The notes below the pieces were generated by a model. That model made no database searches. It was not told the origin of the DNA and saw only the letters and a program-made list of their open reading frames with translations. The position numbers were made by a program, and so were the translations under genes. A DNA stretch of 64,000 bases from Triticum aestivum (Eukaryota > Streptophyta > Magnoliopsida > Poales > Poaceae), in NCBI RefSeq assembly GCF_018294505.1, contig NC_057810.1, positions 209,392,113 to 209,456,112 on the forward strand, in the 5' to 3' direction. Positions 11,601 through 22,507 of the stretch are shown here, piece by piece (the first letter of the stretch is position 1; each line of letters opens with the position of its first letter).

Positions 11601-11815
11601 TTGAAGTCATCAAGCGATCCGTTTTCATTGAGGGTGCCCACCGGGCCTTTGCCCGTGCGAAGGTGCATTGGGGCAAGATGGATGCAGAGAAGCTGGTGAA
11701 GGACGGGCCACCGGAGGGCAAGCCGCATTGCTATCCAAAGAAGTATTATGATGGCGTTATGAAGGGCGCTCGCCTCGTGGCCGATGAATGTACCAAGGAT
11801 ATAATTTTAGAATGA
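8614..11815 (+). pseudogene. Antisense multi-exon 'putative gypsy type transposon' (Transposase_28-like) gene
   Basis: Plus-strand exons 8614-9462, 9546-10084, 10151-10643, 10786-10900 and 10983-11815 join in frame across GT..AG introns at 9463, 10085, 10644 and 10901. The N-terminal exon (FLAHFVHGLGFPLHPFVRGL..) matches the plant PF04195 pattern. Exon 2 is charged (SSEDDEAHSS, KKRKAAPEGE). Exon 5 begins with a long coiled coil (VASLQKALSEAEHKAALECK..) and ends in a conserved-looking C-terminal region with SSPGAFADLPRSVSDAAEFY. In-frame stops occur at 8731, 9169, 9766 and 10837; the first, second and fourth are TAG and could each derive from CAG. It lies inside the LTR element but opposite to gag. 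Function is unknown in the family. Confidence 0.65.
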
Positions 11816-13154
11816 ATTCACTTCTGTCATGTTTGTAATTTAAGGACGAAGTTACTTGCGCTATGTAGCGCTTTTGTTATTTAAAATATTACCTTCTGTG
11901 CGGCTGTTTATAAAATTCTGAAAGTAGGCCAGTCGCTGGCTTCCGCCCCCATGCAACTAGTACTGGGGTGTTCGTGGAAAACCCGGACACTCTTTATCCA
12001 AATGTTTGGTCCCTTAAGGAGGTGTCTGGCGCAGCAACAAGGCAATCGGACTATGCGGCTTTATAACCTTCACTTAGCCATAGAACTCTACAATTTTAAA
12101 TTTCAACGAATCCCCTAGAATCCGGAAGGCCGAATTGGGGCGCTATACACGCCTAGATCGGACGAAGCCGAATTATCGCCTAAAGCGGAAAATCTTTAAG
12201 GATTTTAAGACTCTCGAACAGCGACCAGCTCTCGCCACATCATGCTAGTCAATTTACGGCTTTCTCTACTGAGGTGCTCGTCCGGAAGAACCGGGACACA
12301 ATCGCAGTAGTTCTCCCTGCGCTACCTTAGCCGATATAACGGAACGTAAAGCACCAAAACAAGGGAGCCGGGCTATCCCAACTGTAGACCCAAGACATGA
12401 TTTGGAGCTGATGCATATAATGCTATAAGTTCGGGGTGCCGCACTGTTGAAAGTGTTCGGACTTGTCTTGCCGTATTATGGGGCGCCATAAGAAGCCCCT
12501 GGCAAACTGAACGTACCAAGGTGTACGGATGCAATATAAAATAGACATTTGTAAGAAAAAATGCTCAAATAAGAATAATAAGCTGACGCTATATATGATC
12601 TCCCATTGATGAATAATATGTTTAAGCGTATGTTTACAATGAATGCTTTAAGTGGAGATAAATAGGATTATTTGACATATCCTATCCAGGGGCAATCTAC
12701 GTACAGAAAGATAAAACTATAACGATCGTAAATAGATTCCACCTGGGTATTTCCGTTTGTATGCAAAGCCTGTTGCCTCCTTGGTTTTCTCTCCTATGTA
12801 AGTCTGTCGATCCGGCTCTTGTGAAGAGGCTGCACTAAAGCAATGTCCTGAAAGGTGAAAGGAAAGGTTACGAAGGTACGTGGCGGTGATACCGCACTTT
12901 TGACTAAGCCACTATTGCGCCTCCGCCTGTGCCCATGGTATTTTGAGTGCGTAATTGTGTACGCGTGGCACGAATGCTGCTTTGATGGGATTTGAGCGGA
13001 GGCCGGACTGCTAGGCGTGCTCTTGGCGTGCCTGGTGGTCCTGTTGCGGGGTGCTCCGACCTCGCTTGACGGTGCTTGAGGTTGTCGTTGCCGGATTGGT
13101 GGTTTGTCGGAGGAGGCCGCAATGTACTACTGCCGCAAGGGCTGCAGTATGCTC
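11816..13154. other. Non-coding spacer of Fatima-like element
   Basis: This lies between the 3' end of the antisense gene and the 3' end of the protease frame, so two convergent reading units end here. No domain or frame of note. Scattered CCGGA-type words resemble the rest of the element. Confidence 0.5.
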
Positions 13155-13745
13155 TTATGTACGGAGAGAGCGGTCCATATTTCTGTTGACTGTTATGACC
13201 CCGCGCGGGCCTGGCATCTTGAGCTTGAGGTACGCATAGTGTGGTACCGCATTGAATCTAGCGAATGTGGTTCGTCCGAGCAGTGTGTGATAACCACTAC
13301 GGAAAGGGACGATATCGAAGATTAACTCTTCACTTCGGATGTTATCCGGAGATCCGAAGACCACTTCCAATGTTATAGAGCCCGTACAACGGGCCTCTAC
13401 TCTAGGAATTACACCTTTAAAGGTGGTTTTGGTGGGCTTGATTCTTGAAGGATCAATGCCCATTTTGTGCACTGTGTCCTGGTAAAGCAGGTTCAGGCTG
13501 CTGCCTCCGTCCATAAGGACTCTTGTGAGGTGAAATCCGTCTATGATTGGGTCTAGAACCAATGTGGCGGAGCCGCCGTGACGGATGCTAGTAGGATGAT
13601 CCCTACGATCAAAGGTGATCGGACAAGCTGACCATGGGTTGAATTTGGGGACGGCTGGCTCCATCGCGTAGACGTCCCGTAGTTCTTGCTTCCATTCCCG
13701 CTTGGGGATGTGAGTGGTGTAGATCATGTTGACTGTTTTCACCTG
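13155..13745 (-). pseudogene. Gypsy aspartic protease segment
   Basis: The frame contains VLMDGGSSLNLLY, the D-G-G-S form of the retropepsin active site seen in Tat/Athila-like gypsy lineages, followed by a flap-like region and YHTLLGRTTFARFNAVPHYA, a typical retropepsin C-terminal pattern. The frame ends in a stop at 13155 with no reverse transcriptase after it. It is joined to gag only through a frameshift near 13745: gag continues in another frame past that point. The element therefore cannot make a continuous gag-protease protein as read. Confidence 0.65.
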
Positions 13746-14883
13746 GGGGGAATTTCTTCTGTCCCCCCGTGTTCGGACGCTGGGGCTCCTCATCATCGTT
13801 GCTATGCAGCCCCTTGTCCTTATTTTCGGTGTTTATTTGGCCGACCTGTTTAAATACGCAGCAGTCTCTATTGGTGTGGTTGGCTGGCTTGTCCGGGGTG
13901 CCATGAATTTGGCACGAGCGCTCCAGTATACGATCTAGACTGGACGGTCCCTGATTATTTCTTTTGAATGGCTTCTTCCGCTGATCGGATTTGGATCCGC
14001 TGAATCCGGCATTGACCGCCATGTCTTCGGTGTTGTCGTCGTTGTTCCGTCTCTTGTGTTTGTTCCGTCGTAGCTTGCCATTATTGTCACAGACATCTGA
14101 CGTGCCAGATTGTGGTGTAGTGCTGCTATGAGCACACCAGCTGTCCTCGCCCATGCAAAAGTGGGTCATTAGTGTCGTGAGAGCTGCCATGGACTTGGGT
14201 TTCTCCTGGCCGAGGTGTCGGGCGAGCCACTCGTCGCGGATATTATGCTTGAAGGCCGCCAGGGCTTCGGCATCCGGACAGTCAACTATTTGGTTCTTTT
14301 TAGTTAGGAACCAGGTCCAGAATTTCCTGGCTGATTCTCCGGGCTGTTGAGTGATGTGGCTCAAGTCATCAGCGTCTGGAGGTCGCACATATGTGCCTTG
14401 GAAGTTGTCAAGGAATGCGTCTTCCAGGTTTTCCCAACTGCCAATGGAATTTGCTGGCAGGCTGTTAAGCCAGTGCCGGGCGGGTCCTTTGAGCTTAAGG
14501 GGAAGATACTTGATGGCATGTATATCATCTCCGCGGGCCATGTGGATGTGGACAAGGAAGTCTTTAATCCATATCGGAGGGTTTGTTGTGCCATCGTATG
14601 ATTCGATGTTTACGGGTTTGAACCCTTCTGGGAATTCATGATCCATCACTTCATCAGTGAAGCATAGGGGGTGTGCAGCGCCTCTGTGTCGGGCTATGTC
14701 GTGACGCAGTCCGGCTGCGTCTGACTGGTTATGTTCGGCCTGGCCGGATTTGCTGTTAGTGTATCCGGCATGACGGTCATCGTCATGTGCTGCGGCGCGC
14801 CCCTGTGATCTGTAGATCGATCTTGGTTGTCCTGCGGTGTTATCCAGTCTATCGCGCAGGTCCTGGGTATTGCCCCGGGCCAT
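13609..14883 (-). CDS. Gypsy gag (capsid) segment
   Basis: The frame holds a retrotransposon gag core (FPEGFKPVNIESYDGTTNPP, LKLKGPARHWLNSLPANSIG, LEDAFLDNFQGTYVRPPDAD, QQPGESARKFWTWFLTKKNQ), the capsid-like fold found in Ty3/gypsy polyproteins. A basic region (LRRNKHKRRNN, SDQRKKPFKRNN) follows; no CCHC zinc knuckle was seen. The last ~45 residues are probably out of the ancestral frame because the protease frame takes over near 13745. The upstream polyprotein start (15237-16241) is in a different frame. It is therefore part of a decayed polyprotein; 424 codons remain open. Confidence 0.65.
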   Translation of the reverse strand: MARGNTQDLRDRLDNTAGQPRSIYRSQGRAAAHDDDRHAGYTNSKSGQAEHNQSDAAGLRHDIARHRGAAHPLCFTDEVMDHEFPEGFKPVNIESYDGTTNPPIWIKDFLVHIHMARGDDIHAIKYLPLKLKGPARHWLNSLPANSIGSWENLEDAFLDNFQGTYVRPPDADDLSHITQQPGESARKFWTWFLTKKNQIVDCPDAEALAAFKHNIRDEWLARHLGQEKPKSMAALTTLMTHFCMGEDSWCAHSSTTPQSGTSDVCDNNGKLRRNKHKRRNNDDNTEDMAVNAGFSGSKSDQRKKPFKRNNQGPSSLDRILERSCQIHGTPDKPANHTNRDCCVFKQVGQINTENKDKGLHSNDDEEPQRPNTGGQKKFPPGENSQHDLHHSHPQAGMEARTTGRLRDGASRPQIQPMVSLSDHL

Positions 14884-15236
14884 AGTGAACTGGCGCGGGG
14901 GTGCAGGCTGGTATTCGGGCTGATATATCGTTTTATCCTGACCTCGAGGTGGCCGGAAAGCCGTGTGGCGCTCGAGTCCATATTCCTTGGCTGCCAGGAC
15001 TTCTGTCTATCTATCTGTGAGCAGGTCTTGATCAGCTTGAAGCTTCTGCTGCTTCTTCTTCAGGCTTCTCGCAGTGGCAATAAGCCGGCGCTTGAAGCGC
15101 TCCTACTCCGCAGGGTCCTCGGGCGCGCCGAACTCGTCGTCGCCGAGGCTAATCTCGTCTTCGAAGGAGGGCATGTAGTTGTCCTCCTCCAGATACCCGT
15201 CTATCCCTGTTCATCTGGGCTGTCCTACCCATCTTC

Positions 15237-16241
15237 CTACTCGGCCTGCTCGAAGGCGGGCTGATCGAGGTTGTATTCATGGTCAGCACCGTCCAGATTG
15301 TTTTCGTCTCCGGTGCCGGTATTACCTTGGCGGGGCTTGGAGCGGCGCTGGCAACGCCCATGCTTTGCTTTCTTCTTGGAGGGGTCATCCTCCGTTGCCT
15401 CATCGCCATTGGTTTCTTTCGGTTTGTCCACCATATATATATATATATCGTATGAAGAGGTGGTTGTCCACCGCCCTGTGAGCGGTGGCTCCTGTACGTC
15501 TCCTGCATCGTCGTCCATACTGTCGATGTCTTTGGAGTCGAAGTCAAGCACGTCGGTTAAATCATCGACCGTGGCAATGAAGTGGGTGGTGGGTGGGCAG
15601 CGAATTCCTTCGTCGCCTGCTTCCCACTCAAGCCGAACATAGTTCGGCCCAGAGCCTCCTGACAAAGAGAGAGACTTTAATGAGTTCAGCATGTCCCCAA
15701 AGGGCGAGTGCTGGAAGATGTCCGCGGTGGTAAACTCCATTACCGGAGCCCAACCTGGCTCGGCTGGCTAAGGGGTATGCGGACCGGAACCAACAACCGG
15801 ATACGAGTCCGGGTGGGCGGGGTTATAGGCCTCCATAGAGGTGAGACCTGTGTTCGGCTCCACCGCCGATGAGTATGCGACATGCGGGGCGAGGTCCACC
15901 CCTCCGTCCCTGGGCAACGCAACCTATTCCGGATTTAGATCCGGGGCAACTGCAGGGATGATGTCCCAAGCATTGTCCGACAGCAGGTCTAGGCCGTGCT
16001 CGTCGTGACTGTCCGACGCTCCAGGCATAGGCCCGAATTCGTCGAAGATCAAGTCTCCGCGAATATCCACCGTGTAGTTCAAGTTTTCGAACCTGGCATG
16101 GTGGCCAGGGGCGTAGCTGTCGATCTGCTCCAGATGACCAAGCGAATTGGCCCGCAGTGCGAAGCCGCCGAACACAAAGATCTGTCCAGGGAGAAAAGTC
16201 TCCCCCTGGACGGTGTTGTTGGCGATTGAAGACGCCATCAA
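15237..16241 (-). pseudogene. N-terminal portion of gypsy polyprotein
   Basis: Two stretches in the same frame, 15924-16241 (MASSIANNTVQGETFLPGQI..) and 15237-15740 (..GPNYVRLEWEAGDEGIRCPP..), are separated by in-frame stops. The first ATG lies about 45 bp inside the 5' LTR boundary, as expected for a gag start. The region is acidic and matches no enzymatic domain. It contains an in-frame AT microsatellite coding alternating Tyr and Ile. The gag frame downstream is shifted relative to it. Confidence 0.5.
15433..15448. repeat. (AT)8 microsatellite
   Basis: A 16-nt pure AT dinucleotide run inside the decayed N-terminal polyprotein frame of the Fatima-like element. Probably length-variable between alleles. 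Confidence 0.9.
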
Positions 16242-16285
16242 GCCTCAAAGCGATGACACACGGGAACTCTCAATGAAAGCACCAA

Positions 16286-16767
16286 CATCGGTGTCAAAAC
16301 TAGCGAATCTCGGGTAGGGGGTCCCGATCTGTGTGTCTTAGGCTGATGGTAACAGGAAGCAAGGGACATAATGTTTACCCAGGTTCGGGCCCTCTCGATG
16401 GAGGTAAAACCCTAGTTCCTGCTTGATTAATATTGAATATATGAGTAGTAGAAGAGTAGATCTACGACGAGATCGTAGAGGCTAAACCCTAGGAGCTAGC
16501 CTATGATGGTATGATTGTAATTGTGATCGGCCTTCTAAGGACCATCCTCTCCGGTTTATACAGACACCGGAGAGGGCTCGGGTTTACATGGAGTCGGTTA
16601 CAAGGAAGGAAATATAATATCCGGATCACCAAGATTGTCTTCCAAGCAAAGGAGAGTCCCATCCGGACACAGGCCGAAGTCTTGAGTGTTGTATCTTCAC
16701 GCTTCAATAGTCCGGACGATGTATATAGTCCAGCTGTCCGGATACCCCCTAATCTAGGACTTCCTCA
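16286..16767 (-). repeat. 5' LTR of Fatima-like element
   Basis: Partner of 7594-8075, 482 bp, right edge CTTCCTCA followed by the AGTGC duplication. The left edge reads CATCGGTGTC where the partner has TGTCGGTGTC, so the terminal dinucleotide has changed. The TATA-like motif of the partner is altered by one base (plus strand TTTATACAGAC instead of TTTATATAGAC). Confidence 0.85.
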
Positions 16768-17699
16768 AGTGCTCCAAAGTTTCTACCAAAGAGTCAAGAC
16801 GAAAACGTGTGCCAACCCTTATGCATAGGTTCATGGGCGGAACCCGCAAGTTGATCACCAAAGCATACATCAAGTGGATCACGTGAATATCCCATTGTCA
16901 CCACAGATAAGCTTGGCAAGACATACATCAAGTGTTCTCAAATCCTTAAAGACTCAATCCGATAAGATAACTTCAAAGGGAAAAATCAATCCATTACAAG
17001 AGAGTGGAGGGGGAGAAATATCATAAGATCCAACTATAATAGCAAAGCTCGCGATACATCAAGATCGTATCACCTCAAGAGCACGAGAGAGAGAGAGAGA
17101 AATCAAACACATAGCTACTGGTACATACCCTCAGCCCCGAGGGTGAACTACTCCCTCCTCGTCATGGAGAGCACCGGGATGATGAAGATGAACACCGGTG
17201 ATGGGTTCCCCCTCCGGCAGGGTGCCGGAAAGGGCTCCCGAGAGGTTTTTGGTGGCTACAGAGGCTTGCGGCGGCGGAACTCCCGATCTATCTTCGTCTT
17301 TGATGTTTTTAGGGTATATGGGAATATATAGGCGAAAGAAGTCGGTCGGGGGAGCCTCGAAGGGCCCATGAGGGTGGAAGGCGCGCCGAAGGGTGGGCAC
17401 GCCCCCCTATCTCGTGGCCTCCTCGACGCTTCCCTGGCTTGCACTCCAAGTTCCCGGGATTGCTTCTGTTCCAAAAATAAATTTTCCGAAGGTTTCATTC
17501 CGTTTGGACTCCATTTTATATTCCTTTTCTTTGAAACACTGAAATAGGCAAGAAAACAGCAATATGGGCTGGGCCTCCGGTTAGTAGGTTAGTCCCAAAA
17601 GTAATATAAAAGTGTATAATAAAGCCCATAATCATCGAAAACAGATAATATAATAGCATGAATGCTTCATAAATTATAGATACGTTGGAGACGTATCAT
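16768..17699 (-). mobile_element. Gypsy LTR fragment, right piece, with TGATACGTCTCC terminus
   Basis: The minus strand begins TGATACGTCTCCAACGTATC at 17699, a start shared by several abundant Triticeae gypsy families (Sabrina/WHAM-type; I cannot decide which). It runs through a TATA-like CCTATATATTCCC (minus, near 17325). A (GA)n run lies at 17085-17100. It is continuous with 7299-7593 once the nested insertion is removed. It abuts the truncated LTR at 17700 with no spacer, so TTGAC (17700-17704) is the expected target duplication, whose partner would lie off-window. Confidence 0.65.
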
Positions 17700-20055
17700 T
17701 GACCTCATGCTGACATCATGCTAAAGCAATAATTCATATCTGTTAATTTAAATAATTCTAGAATATTGTTTTAATCTTGGAAAAATCATATAAATTAATC
17801 TGTAACTCACATGAAAAAGTTTTATACATGAAAGTTGCTCAGAATGAAGAGGCGAATCCAAATACGCAGTCCGTTCGTCTGCCACACGTCTCTAGCATAG
17901 AAAGCATCGAACATTTCCCCTCCGATTCATCTATCTGACAGACGTCCGAAACAGGGAAAACATTCCCGGTTGAATTCCCCTTCACCTATATTGCGTAGTA
18001 CTGCGTTAGAACACCTCTAGCCCCGCTTTTTGTCTTGTTATGCATATGTTTGTGTGTATTTACTGTTTCTTCCCCCTCTTCTCTCCGGTAGACCCCGAGA
18101 CCGATGTTGATGTCCCTGTGATCGACTACGTCGACGACGACCCTTCTTCCCTTTCAGCAGAGCTTCCAGGAAAGCCCCCCCCCCTTTGATCATCCCGATA
18201 TCGCCCATTCCATTCTCTCATGCTTGCATTAGATTTTTCTACTGTAATTGATTGCTCCTATTCTGATGCATAGCCTGCTTTTGTAACCTGCTATTGTACC
18301 TTACCTGCTTATCCTAAACTACTAAGTATAGGTTGGTTAGTGATCCATCAGTGACCCCCACCTTGTTCTTGTTGCCCCTGCTTCATCATCGACGACTCGA
18401 TCAACATGATCGACGACCAGAGCCTGACACCTCACATCACATCACGCCCCTTTTTGTTGCTCGATTCTGTTGAGTTACCATTGAGTGCCGAGGGTGTAAC
18501 CTCATACATCACTCCTGATGAGATCTCTGTAGTGTAGCTATTCGGTCGTGGTCATTGAGGGTGGTTCCTCCTTCACCATTCCCGATATGGCTCTGTTGTG
18601 CAACACCTCAAGTGTGAACCTCGAGGGTGGTTCCTCTTACGTTCACCTTGATGATTACATCGAGTGGAATCCACCGAGGGTGATTCCTCGGGTTTTCCCC
18701 TTGATGTTTGCGCACACGGTTACCTTGACTTTACTTGAGACCTTGGTGAAAGTTGGGCGGGCCCGGAGAGCACCCGCAAGATGGTTACGTGGCATGGCCG
18801 GGCATTCTGGGCCCTTGTCGTAAGTCCACGAGACGGGGCGACGGGGTCACTTTTGATCGTGAGTCTCTGCTCGTCTCCGCAAGCTAATAATACACTATGG
18901 TTTGGGTATTTGTTCTGAGTTGGCCTTTGGCCTTTACGCACTAACCACCACGCAAGAATAGTTATGGGCCTCGGTGTCGTGATATCAGCCGAAGCTTTGT
19001 CAGACGTCTAGTTCAGCAGTGCGGCATGGCTGGGCCGGGACCATCCTGTAGTGGTAGAGCCTTGACCCGCCCTGTATGCAATGATCCGGAGTGCAACGGG
19101 CAATGGGCCTAGACCCCGTAGTGCTTAGGATGTAGACCGGCGAGGACCTCTCTGCTGAGCCTAGGTAGGGCTGCGACGTGTTGATCTTCTGAGGCCGGGC
19201 ATTGACCCAAAAAAGTGTGTCCGACCAGAGTAATCTAGCGTGTTGGAAAACGTAGTGCACCCCTGCAGGGAAGATTATCTATTAATAGCCATGTCCACGG
19301 TAACGGACGTTCAGACTTATACCCTGATCTTATACAACTATGAATGGATACTTGGATATGTGGCTCCAGGATTGCTTTCTTGCAGGGAGTCGAGGAAGGA
19401 TCTATGGGCATTAATGTTACAACATGTTTGTTAATTATAAACTGCTATTCTTTACTCTTATACATGCTGCAAGATGCTTGGAGCTGCTTGAAGATGCTAG
19501 CCTTCGATAGGCTAGGCTTTCCCCTCTATTCTGGCATTCTGCAGTTCAGTCCACAGATACAAACCTTCCATTTGATACCAGTGCATACTTAGTATAGATC
19601 TAATGCTTGCGAGTACTTTGGATGAGTACTCACGGTTGCTTTGCTACCCCCTTTTCCCCCTTCTTTCTTCTTTCCGGTTGTTGCAATCAGATGGTGGATC
19701 CCTGGAGCCAGATGCCACCGTCGATGGATGCTACTACGTGAAGATCACCGACGACCAGGAGTAGTTAGGAGGTCCCAGGTAGGTGGCCTTGCCTCTTCGA
19801 TAGTTGTTGCTTTTGTGCTAGCCTTCTTAAGGCGGTCTTGTTTAACTTATGTCTCTACTCAGATATTGTTGCTTCCGCTGACTCTTGTGTATCGAGCTAT
19901 GTATTCGAGCCCTCAAGGCCCCTGGCTTGTAATATAAAGCTTGTATTCTTTTATTTGTGTTTAGAGTTGTGTTGTGATATCTTCCCGTGAGTCCCTGATC
20001 TTGATTGTACACGTTTATGTGTATGATTAGTGTATGATTGAATCGGGGCATCACA
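17700..20055 (+). repeat. Left (5') LTR of element 1, truncated at its start
   Basis: Aligns with 24392-26698. The middle block 18498-19224 shows no difference from 25142-25868 by eye, while flanks differ by many substitutions and a ~50-bp indel near 17930-17980. Ends in CATCACA at 20055. Confidence 0.8.
18490..18689. repeat. Four spaced GAGGGTGRTTCCTC motifs, left LTR
   Basis: A 14-nt imperfect palindrome (GAGG..CCTC) starts at 18490 (GAGGGTGTAACCTC), 18557, 18623 and 18676, giving spacings of 67, 66 and 53 bp. Each could form a 4-bp stem or bind a dimer. The same set recurs in the other two LTR copies. Confidence 0.75.
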
Positions 20056-20058
20056 AGT

Positions 20059-20071
20059 TGGTATCAGGGCC
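20059..20071 (+). promoter_or_regulatory. Primer binding site (initiator Met tRNA type)
   Basis: TGGTATCAGGGCC starts three bases after the LTR end CACA. It is a near match to the TGGTATCAGAGC complement of initiator Met tRNA used by most plant LTR retrotransposons. Confidence 0.75.
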
Positions 20072-22494
20072 AACTGCCTGTAGGAACCCCCTTTCCAACT
20101 CCTTGGCCGAAGTTGAGTCTAGTCTTTGAAAAACTAATTTACTAACATGGTTGTGTAGCTTACAGGCCCACGTCGCCATTGGGTGGTATTAGGATCTTTT
20201 ATTCCCATCTATACTCTAGGAATCTGATCTCTCTTCTATTCGGGTTAAATGATTTTGCTAACTCTAACTCTAGGTTCACGTAAATACTTTCTCCCGAAGA
20301 GCCCCCTACTCCAGATGATTTCTTGGTGCACCAGAAGATTCTGAAGATACTCTTCGATGTTTTCCCGAGACCCCTGTGCCCTTCGCTATTGTGATTCCTA
20401 CCACCGATAAATCCTTATGCGTAACTACCTATGTTGTCGTTCATACCTTCATCCCCAGTTACTCTTGTTATTACAAGATGTCCTGAAATACTCTTCGATG
20501 TTCCGAGAATTGTTTATGCTTACTGCCCTGCAGTTCCTCCGCATGAGTACCCCTATGGATAATTACTCGCTCTTATTGAGTATCCATTCGTCCCCAGTTA
20601 TTATTATGCTTCATAAGATACTTTGCAATACAATTCGAGCTTTCGATGACCTCTGTCGCCTATTGCTCTAGAAGGTCTTACATGCCTACACTCTGGTTAA
20701 GTCCATATGCCTAGTTGTATCCATTGACGTCCTTTCTCATTATCATTTTGAGTCTTTCAATTTGACATGTTTGTGAAAAGTCGCAATCATCAGTTGATCC
20801 TTATAGATTATCTTTCCGGATCAGACGTCTTCCCGAACATGAGCTGGTTCTCGGCCAATCAGATTGCCATCGATTGTGCCCTAAGTCTATTCAACTTATC
20901 CATCCTTGATCAGAGTGTTTGCTTCGGATCCCTTGATTTTGGAAATCGTAATTCCGTTGCATTTGAGCCTTGAATTAGTCAGTTGTTTCTATAACCTGAT
21001 CTCCTTACATTCTTTCTTCTTTTGGTTGAGTACCGATGCTCACGACAGTTCCCTTGTGGACCACTAGATCCTTTGTTGGGTTTTATCCGACAACATCCTT
21101 CATATTCAGTAACCTTGTGAGCCTTTCCTTGGATAAATAATGCCTTTGGTAAATTGTATCCCGCACTCTTGTCATCCATACACTCCTTATGGGCTTGAGT
21201 TATTTACTGGTGAAGTTTGTGGCATATATTTCTAAGATGCCCCTATGGGTTGAACCTATGTCTTCCCTAAATCTGTGTGAACCTGGAAACTTCTACGAGT
21301 CATACTCTATTAGTGCTATGCCAGATAAAATCTCAACACTACGACTTCGTCGAAAATGAGAAGTGAATGAAAGGTTATGCATTGATGAAGTGGGAGTCGA
21401 CCTTGAACCTTTGTGTTCATGCCCATGGACCTAATGTGGAACTTAACATGGAAACTTCTTCTAAAAATAATAATCCCCTTGTGATAAATTCATCTTGTAT
21501 CTATATTTGGCCTTTGCAACCGTGGTTCCGACCATAATGTTCTTTGGTTTCATTTCTCGGACAAGTGGAATTACTTGTCTTCTCTAGATCATTTCCCCCA
21601 TCCAACCTCTATTCTGCTATACCCTCGAGTATTACCCTCTGGTATCTCGAGAATATCACAAAACTACATAACCTCTTATGAGTTCTTCATCAACTATTAT
21701 TTCTCACTGATTCCAATTTTCCACGGGTTCTGAGTTGTTAGACACTCGAGAACACTGATACCTTGTTTGAGTCTACAGTTTCCTTTCCATTGTTTTGTTA
21801 ACCTTTCTTGTAACCTAACATATCTGAGCACTGATAATGCCCTGCTTATGTAAACACCTCGGTGTACAAACTCTGTCAGTACGACCTTGTTGCTATTGTT
21901 GATGACATTCTGGTAACCACCGATGGACGAGAACTTTGCCTATTGGTCCGCCTCATCTGAACAAGCAGGTAAATGGTTCTCTTCGTCCCTCGCCCTTGGT
22001 ACCAATGTTGCTGCCAACATAACTGATAGGTTGTCCAATAATCTGCCTTGCTATCATGACCGTGCAAAATTATTAGCGCCTTCCTGGTGTTAACCCACAT
22101 GGTGGGCCCATAACCCACAGTTCCACGGGATCAAAACCTGACTCACCAGTACATCCCTGTTTTCCAAAATTGTTCCTCGCACTTGGCTTCGTATGTAAAT
22201 CACGAGCCACATTCCTAGTGATCTATTCTAGTATCAAGCGCAATACTTATTCCCATTGCCCTGAACCCCCTTCACCCTCTATTTCAGGCAATGAACGATT
22301 GCCTACCCGGTTGAACCTTCTTATTGCACCTTCTTATCTTGCTCTCGATGACTTTCTTAAATTTCAACTCGAGAGATGCCTCTATGCCACGTTCAATGAG
22401 ATAGCCCTCAGGTACCTATCTTGTGATGAGCTTCGTCCTTCTCGAGTCTTTCCCCCTTACTTCACCACTTAAATCTCAGGACGAGATTTCTTGT

Positions 22495-22507
22495 AGCGGA
22501 GGAGAAT
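22495..22507 (+). promoter_or_regulatory. Polypurine tract of element 1
   Basis: AGCGGAGGAGAAT lies directly before the right LTR start TGTGACGCC at 22508. Position and purine content fit the plus-strand primer. Confidence 0.65.

Larger units (their letters stand above)
7594..16767 (-). mobile_element. Complete Fatima-like Ty3/gypsy retrotransposon, non-autonomous
   Basis: Two 482-bp LTRs (7594-8075 and 16286-16767) flank the element, with a perfect 5-bp target duplication AGTGC at 7589-7593 and 16768-16772. The minus strand is the sense strand: the 5' LTR is on the right, gag and protease frames run leftward, and a purine tract (CAGGGGCTAC on minus) abuts the left LTR. LTR ends resemble the Triticeae Fatima family (minus strand starts TGAGG, contains GTATCCGGA). 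I found no reverse transcriptase, RNase H or integrase. The space where pol should lie is occupied by a five-exon gene-like frame on the opposite strand (8614-11815). Confidence 0.75.
20056..22507 (+). other. Interior of element 1, no recognisable coding region
   Basis: The stretch begins with the primer binding site and ends with the purine tract. Frames are short and broken by stops. No gag, protease, reverse transcriptase or integrase pattern is visible. Parts (about 20330-20650) match the interior of the inverted relative at 26980-27400. The end, CAGGACGAGATTTCTTG before the purine tract, resembles the 3' part of plant chromovirus-type gypsy elements, which suggests an eroded relative of that lineage. 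Confidence 0.55.
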
